Source: Hydractinia symbiolongicarpus
Taxonomy: Eukaryota; Cnidaria; Hydrozoa; Anthoathecata; Hydractiniidae
Reading direction: 5' to 3'
NCBI RefSeq assembly: GCF_029227915.1
Contig: NC_079885.1
Coordinates: 11,523,001 to 11,587,000 of the forward strand
DNA length: 64,000 bases
Made by a program: the position numbers and the translations under genes. Shown piece after piece: positions 1-11,100 of the stretch (the first letter of the stretch is position 1; each line of letters opens with the position of its first letter). The notes under the pieces were generated by a model. It was not told the DNA's origin, searched no databases, and was given only the letters and a program-made list of their open reading frames with translations.

Positions 1-652
1 TTTCATTTATAGCTATTTTAAAAAAGGAAACAAACAAACAGTACTAATGAAATAAAAAATACACTTTTTAGTACAATATTAATAAAAAAGTTGGTAAATG
101 CATGAAGTTAAGATACATCATTAATGTCTTTTTTAATCAGCATTTGTTAATCTTGCCGTTTTTAAAGCTTCAAAACCTTTAAAAGAATGGAGAAAGGACA
201 CTTATAAAGAACTTTAAATTTCCAGCAAACGTTGTGAATTTATGTTCGCTTTAAAAAGGATCGTATTTAACAAATTTGCTATATAAATAAAAATGGAAAA
301 AATAAAAATTAATGAACATTTTTTACTGTTGAAAAAATTTTTCTTGAATGTAGAATTTACATTTTGTGTTTCTGGCTATTGCGGTTACCATTTTACGTGA
401 CAGACAAACGTATACGGGTAGTATAATATAGATAGTGGTAGATAAATTCGAGCATTTTTTGAACACATTTAGAAACAAAAAAGCTTTTTTCAGTGTTTTT
501 TTTTCGCTTTATTATAAATTTTCTCCATTTTGTGTAAATATATTATTATCAATATGACTTACCACCAAAAGATTAAAAACTAAATAATTATTTTTCTAAA
601 CTTAAATTCTCTATTTTGTTTATAAACTGCTGATCTATTTATGCATTCTTAG

Positions 653-733
653 ACACTTCGTGAACAAATCATGTTAATGAAAGCCTACTTAACAACGTGT
701 AGAATCGCTGTGCAAGAAAAACTGTTACTTGGG
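653..733 (+). CDS. DEF8: DEF8 exon a
   Basis: Acceptor AG at 651-652 and donor GTAAGC from 734; 27 codons, phase 0 on both sides. Encodes TLREQIMLMKAYLTTCR and a following helix that precede the zinc region in DEF8 proteins. Confidence 0.8.
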
Positions 734-1847
734 GTAAGCCACAATTTTAATGTACTTTTTCTTTTACTTGAGATAGTTGAAACTTTAGTCAAGTGTCAAG
801 TGTAGTGGACTTTTCAGCGTTTATTATTATTTTTATTATTATTAAAATTATATACCCAGGATGACCTCTTCAGTTTCTGTTGATCCTGCTATCTACGAGG
901 GTCCTGCGAAGGGTGTCCTAGTGCATTTAAAGCTCCCATTTAAGCTACGAAAGTCGAGCGAACACAACAATCGCTCAACTAGACAACAATCTATCAATCC
1001 TAATGCTGTTTGTCTTTAAAACACCTTTTTATTAGTAATTGTTTTCGTTTTTAAAGGAAAGTAAAGGATAATTAAAAGTGGAGAAGATTGATGTTTTTTG
1101 ACGTGTATTTAAAACCTTTAAAACACAGAAATCTCTTTTCATCACAGATACATAAGTCTCAATGATTTCTTCGAACCAACCCAAACATTGATGACATGGT
1201 ATATAACTGACATGGAACTATAGGGGACAATCAGCTCCCTTCAAAATCATGATCAAACTGTCATAGAAAACTGTATAACAGCGTATGATTATCCCAAGAT
1301 AATTCGTATGTTTTTTTCTCTTTACGCGTTTATTGTCAGCTTTGATATCAAAATTTGTTTCTATCAACCAAAATCATAGGTTGCTAAAAAACGTTCTTAA
1401 AAAATTGAAAAAAAATTCCAATGTACACATCCCTGTGGATTACACCTTTAATCATGCCGTAGACATATATGACTGCTTATTTCTAACCATGGGTTGTCCT
1501 ATCTATCCTTGTTATTTGTATGCGCGAACCTCGTTTAAATGCGTACCTTATCGCTGTAAATTTTCTCGCTCCCAAGTGGCCGACAGAAAATCCTGGATAC
1601 AATTGTTTTTTACTGCATGAAATCCAAGTCACAAGGTTAATTTTATCTTCTTTCTTTCTTGCCACTTACAAATTGAAGTGTTGCCTTGACAATATTAATT
1701 CCCAACAAATATGCTTCAGAAAGTTATTACGAAAAAGGAGAGGATTTTTTTATTGCATTTTACTACTTACCAACTACTCGACGATTTTATTAACCTAAAC
1801 AGCTCATTTCCTGTGATGATTTACCCCTTTCATTTTTTTATTTATAT

Positions 1848-1934
<87 letters not shown>

Positions 1935-4900
1935 TTTCTTAGAAAAGTTAACGTTACACAGAACCAAGTAACGATTTAACAGTTTACATTGGATTCACCC
2001 TATTTATTTGCAATTCGATGCTTTTACTGCTAATTCAATATCATTCAACTGTGTTATATTTTGTTTTCGAGTTGAATGAGAACCTCGTAAACGCAGCAAC
2101 ATTGATTGTAACAAAGAATGTGTCGGTAGCAACTAATTCATTACCAAAGACCTTTATTTCTGCTAAAAGGTCTTCGTACATAACAAAAATCCAGGTCCAC
2201 ATCCTGCAATTTAAATTCCAATTTTATATGAAGTGCGATTCTTTTTCTGTTGTTGATTTCTGTTTTGGTTTCAATTATTTAGGTTAAAGATTACAAATCT
2301 TTAAATTCCGTGTGAACGAAAGAAAGCATGCGCGCTTAAAAAGGATGTTCATTTTCATTGTTCTTTTATAGCTGGATTTCCTTCCACTTAAAAGAATGAT
2401 ACGCGTATCGTACTGAAATCAGTTGATCTGTTTAGGCAAGCTTGATTTTTTTTGTCGTATGTGTTGGTAATAAAAAAATTTGGATTTAATTCAACTTTTT
2501 TTTCGTAGAACGCATATCCAAAATTAAACAAACAAAATATTAATTAAGACTTTTTACCTTCAAATCCAATCATTGAAACCAAAATAATACGTTACGATAC
2601 GATACGATACGATACGTTGTATTTCAAGTGGAAATCCAGCTCTTTTGCCCCTGCGGAGTAGTAAGGTCGCAAAATTCACGAACCTGTCTTTTTTTTGTTG
2701 AAAGTTAAAAGACAAAATTTTGACCGAAGTTTATTTCTTTGTGTATTTCAGCTTAAGAATCGACAGCACTTTGTTGATAACTCAGATACATACTCTATGA
2801 AAGACTTGATTGATATTCATGAAGATATACTCCTGGATGAACTAACACGAAAATACGCCATTTTTTCCAAGCATATTAAATTTGATTGCCCGGTAAGTCT
2901 GTGCTCACTCATTTTTTATATCTATGTTGCTCGTCTTTCTGCCCGCCCGCTCGCCCGCCTGTCTGTGAACCATGTGATATTCATCAGCTAAAAGGATAAA
3001 CAGTTATAGAATTAACAGGGTGTCTGTCAGGACTTTATGCACCACATATTCTTAATGTAAATGAAGTTTTGTCATTGTTGCCCCACACAACTTTGCGAAA
3101 AAGTTAGCCAGGGTGTCTGGTGGACCTTGGCAACCTTAAAATCAAACAAGACCTTGAGAATCTTGAATATGGATCAATTTTTAGAGAAGACTTCAAAAAT
3201 ATGGAAATATGAGTGTTTACGTTTTTTTAAAACAAGTAATCTGCCACATGTTAAAAACCACTTCAGTAATGGCAAAATACTCCTAAAACGTTTAATTTTT
3301 TTAAAAATTGGCATACACCTGTCAGGTGCAGTAGCACTGTGCAGTAGCGGAAATAGCGTTATGTTGAAGACACGTTTTTTGTATAAGAAACTAGTTTATA
3401 AGAACTTTGAGGCTTTGAGTTTAAAAAACATTAAAATAATGATATCTGAGACAGTTTTCAACAAACTTCCAAGAATTCCGTTTTCGTACAAAAACGCTAA
3501 ATCATAGATCAAAGATTATTGACTCATAGATTTGCGTTTTTGTTATTTATTGCGTTTACATTAGTCATAGAAAATCATTAATTTTCGCATATAAACTTTG
3601 GTCATGCATAATATGATTTTCTAAAAATACCGTTTTTGTGTTTATCCGTTTCCATCAGAATTTGACCTGAAAACGCGGAAAACTTTCTATTTTTAGTAAC
3701 ATGACTAATGAAAGTGGTAAAATAATCTATTGCGCAATTAGCCATATGATTGTTTTTCGTCTTAATAAATGTTTTTCTTTCTTTCTTTCTAAACTTTTTA
3801 TTTTAAGTAAAAATCTGGTTTTAAAAATACATAACAAAAAAGAAAACAATTCGACCCTGCCAGGATTCGAACCTGGAATCCCCTGATTCGTAGTCAGATG
3901 CCTTATCCGTTGGGCCACAGGGCCGTTGTCACCGGGCTGAAAATGTTGAACTTTTAATTACTGTTGTATAGGGGAATATACAGTGAAGCATTTCGTTATT
4001 TCATGTGTTTATTCTAAAAAATAATTTTTGTTGAGATAAATACAAATTGGAAATTTGTTGTCATTATTTGAGATTTCTCTTTGCATCTGCCTATTTTTAT
4101 CCTCAATTCCGTCGGAAAGTTGCCAAGCACTTTCCACACCAAACACAAAAGAGTTAGCAAACATAACTTCCCTTATTTCGCGCTCTATTTTCACACATTT
4201 TTCTTCTCACAAAAACTAGAAATGCTCAAATAGCTATGTTTACATTGGCTGACCAGACGTCGATTTTCTTTAATCTTTCTTTTAAGACAAGAAAAGTTTC
4301 ACTGTTCAGTTGGTAAAAATCGTAAACTTTCGCAACACGTGAAATCAACTTTTATTGCGTTTAAATTTTTTCTAAATATTGGATACATTACGGCAAAAAA
4401 ATTTAGACTGTTTCTAAAGAAATATTTCACCGTGTGTTCCCGCCTTATAAATTATTTATTATTTATATTTTAGCTTTGTCAAGGAAAAGGATTTTTCTGC
4501 GAAACTTGTAAAAGCGAAGAAGTGATTTTTCCGTTTGATAATCACGTTATACTTTGTAAAAAATGTAACAGCACTTTCCACAGGTAAATTCTTATTTTGT
4601 TTTACTTTCAAACTGATATACGAAGTAAAACCTCCATAAAGCAAAATCATTGAGCGTCCAAAGCGTCCGCTATATAGAGGTTCATCTTAATCATTTTGGT
4701 CAAAGTAAATCTGCTCTGTGATACATTTTATATTACTGAGGTTGGGAATAGCTGAAAAAGAAGGATAACAACAGAACTGAAATGTTACTGATTTCTCGCA
4801 AACTGAGGGGGCGCCCCACAAAACATGTTTTGTCTATTATCGTAATATGCGGGATATTTGTGTAGGGTATACTTTTTTACCCAATCTATAATCCTGGACA

Positions 4901-6157
4901 AAAATAATTTTCAATTTCGAGAAAAAATCTGAGAACATGGGAGAAAAGCAGTTTTGTCATCATTTTTCAAATATGGACAAAAGTGGTAAACGGTCAATGT
5001 TATGCAATGTCGCTACTTTTGCACACACGTATGCCAAGGACACCCTTTACAATTTGCTGTTCGCATTCTCTACCACGCCCCGCACGACAAAATAATCCAC
5101 GTCGGAGCCCTTGCAGGCACCACAGTTCGTTGAAAAAACAGTCCTGTCAGATGAGATGACATTGCTTGTCATCAACAAGTAGTATATTTCAAGCATTTTG
5201 GACATGGGCGAGTGACGTTTAACAAGTTCAAATTTCGTGAATATGATATAGAAGCGATTATGTAGTATCTTGTGGTGGCGAACTTCGATAATAGAATTGT
5301 TCATATGATCCGACCTTGAACGTGTCTGCAATTAAAAAGGTCCTTTCTTGATTCGATATTATTGACTTTCACTGCGTTTCAAGCCAATCAAGAGGTGCTA
5401 ATTTCCAACATGTTACGCTCGAACTGAACGATGGTTGATCTCTCGTAAACAAAGCACCCCCAACACATAAACACGTCATAACTAACGATTGTTACACAAA
5501 AATTTGTCACAACATGTCATGTCATTATCATTTGACCTCTTGACGAAATTCGAACTATTCGAGCCATAACTAACAAATATGTGTCCCAGTGGTAGCCACA
5601 TAATATCTTTCAGCAGCAATTTTATACACTGTCCTGCAATAAACATTGCATTCTCGTAACCGCCTAACCCTCAAGTAATACCTTAAAAAGCAAATTAAGC
5701 GCCAGGGGCGCTTATTTAAAACCTTTTTCTTTTTCCGGGGTTAGGGGAAATATTTACAAATATTGGCCGCGGGCCGCTTAATCTGTAATTACGGTTAGTT
5801 TCAATAAGTTTTAAAAGGTTGTATAAAAAGACAATGCTGTGTTTTTTGTTTGTGACCTCTTTTTAAAATAAACGCTGGACGTTTTATTTCACTAGCCGAA
5901 ATGCTGTATTTGTCTCGATGGGTTTATATTAGTCAGAACAAAAAATGAGGAAGTAGCTTCTCCGCAGTAGTAGCAATCCCGGTTGTGTGTTTTGACTGTC
6001 TTCTAATTTTTTATGTGTTAACCTTTTTTTTATAAATAATATAAACACAATATTTTTCATTTGTTGTTTTAGGACTTGCTTTGACCAACGCAATTGTCCC
6101 AAATGTCAACGAAATGCAAAGAGAAAATCTATTAAAATAGAACAGTTTTCCAACTAG
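653..6157 (+). CDS. DEF8: DEF8-like protein, C-terminal part (four exons)
   Basis: Four exons join in frame: 653-733, 2752-2892, 4474-4583 and 6073-6157 (stop TAG 6155-6157), giving about 138 residues. The product matches the C-terminal Rubicon-homology (zf-RING_9) region of DEF8. It has a helical stretch (LMKAYLTTCR), then RQHFVDN and MKDLIDIHE, then a cysteine/histidine cluster with CQGKGFFCETC, CKKCNSTFHR, TC and CPKC that would bind zinc. Known members of this fold (DEF8, PLEKHM1, Rubicon, Pacer) act on late endosomes and lysosomes, several through Rab7; DEF8 is linked to lysosome positioning. DEF8 fits better than PLEKHM or Rubicon because of the short C-terminus and the RQHF..Y.M.DL.D.H segment. 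All GT/AG sites and phases (0,0,2) agree. The N-terminal half (C1-type region) is not in the window; upstream exons probably lie to the left. Confidence 0.88.
863..985. repeat. dispersed repeat copy 1
   Basis: Resembles 15536-15645: both have CCTCTTCAGTTTCT, then GTGCATTT.AAGCT and a related tail ending CAAC. Identity is roughly 70 percent by eye. No protein or tRNA head recognised. Confidence 0.45.
1846..1938. repeat. (TTTA)n microsatellite
   Basis: About 23 near-perfect TTTA units. The repeat creates a false isoleucine/phenylalanine/tyrosine-rich open frame. It sits in the first DEF8 intron seen here. Confidence 0.95.
2592..2616. repeat. short (TACGA)n tandem repeat
   Basis: Five TACGA-type units in the DEF8 intron, directly readable. 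Confidence 0.85.
2752..2892 (+). CDS. DEF8: DEF8 exon b
   Basis: Acceptor TTTCAG ending 2751, donor GTAAGT from 2893; 47 codons, phase 0. Encodes the segment from LKNRQHF to KHIKFDCP. The last cysteine is the first ligand of the zinc cluster continued in the next exon. Confidence 0.87.
3852..3924 (-). tRNA. tRNA-Arg (anticodon ACG)
   Basis: 73 nt on the minus strand. Acceptor arms GGCCCTG/CAGGGTC pair with one G-T wobble, discriminator G. The A box (TGGCCCAACGG) and B box (GGTTCGAATCC) are intact. The anticodon stem closes the loop CTACGAA, giving ACG (complement at 3889-3891), read as inosine-ACG for arginine CGN codons. A run of T residues follows within ten bases of the 3' end on the minus strand (complement of AAAA at 3843-3846), the normal Pol III terminator. 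It has no intron and lies antisense in the DEF8 intron 2893-4473. Confidence 0.95.
4474..4583 (+). CDS. DEF8: DEF8 exon c (zinc cluster)
   Basis: Acceptor TTTTAG ending 4473, donor GTAAAT from 4584; phase 0 in, phase 2 out. Carries LCQGKGFFCETC and CKKCNSTFHR, the central metal-binding knuckles of the Rubicon-homology fold. Confidence 0.88.
4584..6072 (+). other. DEF8 intron, last
   Basis: No coding exon seen. A 94-codon open frame on the minus strand (5047-5331) has no recognised domain and I do not support it as a gene. Confidence 0.55.
5693..5790. repeat. short GC-rich inverted-repeat relic
   Basis: Two GC-rich blocks in an AT-rich intron: a hairpin TAAGCGCC/GGCGCTTA near 5696-5713, and a GGCCGCTTAAT block near 5770 that is inverted relative to the first. 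It looks like a decayed small DNA-transposon end, but no target duplication was found. Confidence 0.3.
6073..6157 (+). CDS. DEF8: DEF8 last coding exon
   Basis: Acceptor TTTTAG ending 6072. The first base completes an arginine codon split by the intron. Encodes TCFDQRNCPKCQRNAKRKS and a short basic tail, then TAG. Possible poly(A) signals AATAAA are at 6677-6682 and 6805-6810. Confidence 0.86.
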
Positions 6158-7775
6158 AAGATAAAGTTTACTAGCTACAAGATTTTATAAAACAAGACGA
6201 TCTTTGTTCTTTATATACTCAATGTTATTGATGAACTTTTTTTCTACTTCGTAATTTATTATGTTATACACGTATCTGATTTCTTGTTAATAATTTCTTC
6301 TTAGGTATAACAGTTTGGTATTATTGAGGAAAGCGTTTAACGTTTTTGAAGGAAGTTTTTTTACTGTGGGGAAAGAATGTGAAGTTTGTTTTTTGTTCGT
6401 TTGTTTTCCCCTTTTTTTTGTTCTTTTTAGTATCTCCTCTCAAACAACGTCTGTAATTTCAAAGTTTCATCCATGTTTAATAAGGATTGAGCGGAGGGAT
6501 GGAAAGCCTTTAAAAAATGCTTAATGCTATTTGCCATCTTGCTTTGTTAACCGTAGGCTTTCGCGTTGGTAATTTTTTCTTAGAGGCTTCGTAAAGGCTA
6601 AAAATTTAAGGTTTTTTCATAAGTTGAAATCGGGCACCCTGTCAATGCATTTTTTATTTTGTGTTTCGTCACATTAAATAAAGGAATTTTACATTGACTG
6701 TTTCCTATGGTGTGGAAAAACTGTTTTGCTTTTTTTCGAGCTCGGTAGATCACTGCTTCTGACAAAGATGTTTTCATCAAAGAAGTGTTGTATAGGATAA
6801 GAAAAATAAAGAAGTAATTCTAATAGTTATTTGCTATGTAAATATATAATATTGAGAATGTATATATATAATATGTTGATGTATTATTTTTTTGGAAATT
6901 GGAATTTTGAATTTTATACAAAATTTATTCTTATATTTTGCGTTACGGTACACAAGAAGGCTTAGTTGTTTCAGGTCATCATATAAGTATCTCTTTTTGA
7001 GAGGAGAAGACAGCGTAGAAACGTTTTTTAAAGCAGTTACCAGCGTCTTACATATAAGATCACCAAATACGCCCTAGCTACCTACATAGCTACCTACCCA
7101 GCTCCTTAAGAAAGCTAATATTTACTTTGAACTTTCTTAACTTGGAGAAATCCAAAGATTCATACGTTACTTACGTCTCATAACGCTATTGTTCTATCTG
7201 GCCCAAATTACTAAGGATTTAAATGCTGGCCTTATTTTGTAAATTGGTTTACAAATAATTTTCGTTGCACAAATTCATTGCTAAATTGGTACTTGAAATG
7301 CATATGTTATTTATGATTGTGATTAGTTGTCCTAACGAGGATACCGTTAAACTCACAAATACTACGTATGAATACACCAAATAATATAGACATATCTCAT
7401 GTCTATTTCCCTCGGTGCTGCCATAGCCGACCGAAATAGAAAATTTTACTAATTTAATAGTTTTATAATGTAAAAAAAAATGCAAATTATGTATTACAAA
7501 ATCTTTAAGCAAAATTATTGGGGCAGAGAAGTAATAAAGGTGGTTATTTAACAGAGAAAGGTAGTTTCTAATTTACCATTTGCCGTTAAAGCAGGATAAG
7601 GAAATAACTTCAACTTTCAAACTAAACTATTCAAATTTCATTGAAAAATAATGTACACAAGTTCTTAAATCGTCTTCAACACGAACGTTAGTTAAGATCT
7701 TTAACTGTTATAAATTATTCACGACAAGAAATTAAATTTAAAAAAATGAAAGTGCAAGGTAGTGAGAGAATATGT
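6158..7775. other. gap between convergent DEF8 and TSP1/MAM/VWA genes
   Basis: Contains the presumed DEF8 3'UTR and the downstream flank of the minus-strand gene ending at 7776. Short open frames have no domain. A small TAGCTACC-rich patch lies near 7075-7105. Confidence 0.6.
6677..6682 (+). promoter_or_regulatory. candidate poly(A) signal of the DEF8 gene
   Basis: AATAAA about 520 bases after the DEF8 stop codon on the same strand. A second AATAAA lies at 6805-6810. Assignment is by position only. Confidence 0.35.
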
Positions 7776-7780
7776 TTATT
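7775..7780 (-). promoter_or_regulatory. AATAAA overlapping the stop codon
   Basis: The minus strand reads AAATAAAC across the stop of the VWA gene, so a poly(A)-signal hexamer coincides with the stop codon. Whether it is used is unknown. Confidence 0.3.
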
Positions 7781-8146
7781 TCATCAAGATGGAGAAGAAA
7801 TTAGTGGATTCTTCTCTCGATTGCGTGTTGGTGACAGTCACACGAATAACGTCTGTCTTCCCTCTCATGTCAGTAGGCGCATTGTAAATCAAATTGACGT
7901 AACCTATGTTGGTGATAGTTTCGGATTTGGTATTTGTAATGGTTCCCCATCTAGCTTTTGCGGTGATTGTCAACAACTGAGCCTGACTTGAGCCAAAAAC
8001 AAGAGCTTGAACTTGAACAACTACGTTGGTTTGTCCAGATGAAACTGTAAATTCGTCACCAGCATATACTGGTCGAACGAAAACATTTGTAGCTCTTGAT
8101 ATTCCACGAGATAGTCGTTCAATTGGTGCACCAGAATTTGTTTGAC
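7776..8146 (-). CDS. C-terminal beta-rich exon 2 with stop
   Basis: 371 bases, phase 1 in; stop TAA (complement 7776-7778). Encodes PVYAGDEFTVSSGQTNVV and a further strand set, ending NFFSILMK. No transmembrane helix or GPI-type tail, so the protein is probably secreted. The stop overlaps an AATAAA hexamer. Confidence 0.8.
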
Positions 8147-11100
8147 CTATGTTGGTAACATTAGAAATTGCAAATTACATAATTGAAAAATCTTCATATT
8201 AAGTATTTTTAAATTTATACAATTTTTTTGTATAGTTACAAAAGCAACGGGGTTTCTGATGGCTAACATTTGGGCAAAGCTCTTGCTAACCAACTGGACA
8301 TCCTAAAACGTTGGAAAGCTATGCAAATTGAAATATTGTAAAATTCAAAAACCTCTTGGAAAATGTGAGTTGTAAATGAAAAATTTTCCTTGAAGTGAAA
8401 AAGTTAAGGGGATAATATTAAAAACGGTACGTTGTATTATATTCAGACAGTTGTAATTAAGAGTACATGTATTGTAAATATGTTCATCAACATACCAGTC
8501 AATCTGACTCTGAATGATGCTGCGGGTGGTGTAAACATCGCACGAAGTACATTATTGCCAGCTTCTAAGCCTGACAGACTTAGGTTAGACATCAAAACAT
8601 TGCCGTTAAGGTCCATAATATCTACTTGAATTGTGGTTATGTCGATTCTATGTACTCCTCCCAAGCGAATGATTAATTGGTTTTCAACACCTATAACGAA
8701 GGGATATTATTATTAAGGGATACATATTATTAAAATACTCGTGCTCTGTCTGCACATGCGCCAAAAAGTCATGCTACAGGCACACGATATAGCGTAAGAT
8801 TTTAAAGAATGAAGACCCTGTTGATTTTTTCACGAGTTAACAACTAGTCTATACTGATAATTCCCGTATTCAGTCTGTGCGTGTGTAAAAATACGTCATG
8901 CTACAGACACACGAAATAGCGTGATATTTTAAGGAATAAAGACCCTGTTGATTTTTCCACGGGTTAACGACTAGTCTCAATACTAATAATTCCCGTATTC
9001 AGTCTGTGCGTGTGTAAGAAAAACGTTGTGCTACGGGCACACAAAATAGCGTGAAATTTAAAGGATTGGAGTCCCTGTGGAATACTTCTGTATCTACGAA
9101 ATAACAAATGCAATTTATTTTTATCGGCTTTATTCTCAACGCTCGCGCGTAGTAAATCACAAATCCTGATTTTTATGAATAACCAATCATCAATTCTTGG
9201 CAGTCTCAGCATGATGAGCCAGGGTTACTGCAACAATTTTAGATGTTTTGATGTAAAGGTTTACAGAGGTTTTCATGTTTGTTTTTGTTAACCCTTTTGT
9301 CTTTTAAAAGCTTCCTATTTTTGTAACATTTTTGTAGTATTATTTTTATATGTTTTTACATGTTTAGATAAGTATATCATCACATTTTCTAGACATGTAT
9401 AAATCTAAAAATAAACAGACAAATTGTAACATATTGGCTACAAATGTAAATTTGGGGTATTAAAATGCATTTGACTTGAAAAAATAATCTTTCTTTTGCT
9501 AACTGCAACTGTAATCTTTCTTTTGCTAGCTACACCTTTTTACTGTATATAAAGTTTATAGATTTAATGAGATTCTCGATTAACCTTAGTTACCTAGCTA
9601 AAATTTAGTTACTTTTTGCCGCCTTTTTTTACCCATAAGGTAACCGGGCGTTCATCGACGGGAAGGATTTTTTTTTAAATGGTTGCATCGCAGTTTTATT
9701 TGTGATCCACCGCAATGTAATTTATTACTTCGTGTTTAAAAATGCTGATATCAGGTTATTAAGATTTTGGATGCAAACTTAGATGATGAGTAAGCAGAGC
9801 ATATTCAGCTTGCACGTCAAAAGTATTTATGCCAAATGACTTTTATTCATTTTAGTGCTTTTTATCCTAGCCAACATATTTGTTCCTTTTTCTGTTATTT
9901 TACCAATCTGATCTGCAACTTATGTTGTGGCTAGCTAACCTATGGTACTTCCAACTAAAAGTAAAAGACTCATTTTTTAGTAACCAAACACAAAGTATGT
10001 GCGGTTTAGTAGCTACAGCATTGGATTTTGTAACGGAACAAATCTTGTTTTTTTGGAAAGAACATGGAGTCTAAAAGGGCCAAATCTGTACTCGCTCCAC
10101 ACGAATTTTTTACACGGTTTCCCTGCACCTAGCACTTGACCTGGTAGCCTTCACCAAGAGTTTTTACACTTTCACGTTAACGTCTTCGTCAAAATGAGGA
10201 AATGGTCGGGAAGCAACTGGTTGTAAAGCCTATGTGTTTATTTCGAATGAAGAGTTAAAACAGTTATATTTTGAAAAATTCATTACATCCGAAACGCTGT
10301 ATCGCTATGAACTGGATCTGCAACACACCGTATATCTGTACTAAAGCGTTAATAATGGTCATACCTTTTATGGTTTACCTTTGCGCAAATGCTACTACAG
10401 AAGCGAGGCACACTAAATGCGGTTTATAAAAGACGGGCAAACCCGTGGCGTGTTATGGTGATTTATCCACGGACCAACGACTAGTCTAATATAATATAGG
10501 ACCCTCCGTTTGTTTATGAGTCAAAGATGATAGACCCAAAAAACAACATGCGAACTCCTGTGTAATTTTTAAGGGGGAACGGCTTGTTTATTGTAAAATT
10601 TTTTTCACTAACTATAAATTCATATAAGAACCTATGGTTGACTGATAAGAAACAACAAACTGAGAAGCATTTTTTTTTTGAGAATAGTTATCTTTTATTT
10701 AGCGCTAATTCAAGCTTCCGTCTGTATGAGCTACGCCGCTGGTTTGGTGAAACAAATCAAAAGGCTTGTTTGTAACACAGTAATTGTGAATGTAATATAA
10801 TGAATTCTATTTTGAATGGATAATTTGAATTTGTTAAATTTTTGCAAACTTCAGCGATAAACAGTGATCAGAATCTTGCAAATATATCTTATTTGGAACA
10901 TATCGATACCGACACATATAGAAAAATTAAATCGCCAATGGCACAAGTACATATAACGAGCATTTAATAACAATAGATGAACCATACAATAACCATGACA
11001 ACACAAGACATTACGCGACAGGTCAAGGCAAAATTTACTTTAATTTCAGGCTATCAAGTTTTGATAATGGGCAGTAAAGTTACCAATGTCTGCGATGTAT

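Larger units (their letters stand above)
734..2751 (+). other. DEF8 intron
   Basis: No coding exon recognised. Contains part of a dispersed repeat (863-985), the TTTA microsatellite and the TACGA repeat. Short open frames here lack any domain and are AT-rich noise. Confidence 0.6.

Noticed and set aside
1711-1971. Frame rich in YLFIYLFI
   Set aside because: Produced by the TTTA microsatellite.
3061-3507. 148-codon plus-strand open frame in the DEF8 intron
   Set aside because: No domain, low-complexity K/F/L/N-rich composition, lies wholly in an intron whose splice sites are well supported.
5047-5331. 94-codon minus-strand frame in the DEF8 intron
   Set aside because: Weak resemblance to nothing I know; no support beyond openness.
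8735-9090. Considered as a CRISPR-like array
   Set aside because: Units are contiguous 129-bp tandem copies without unique spacers, in a eukaryotic intron.
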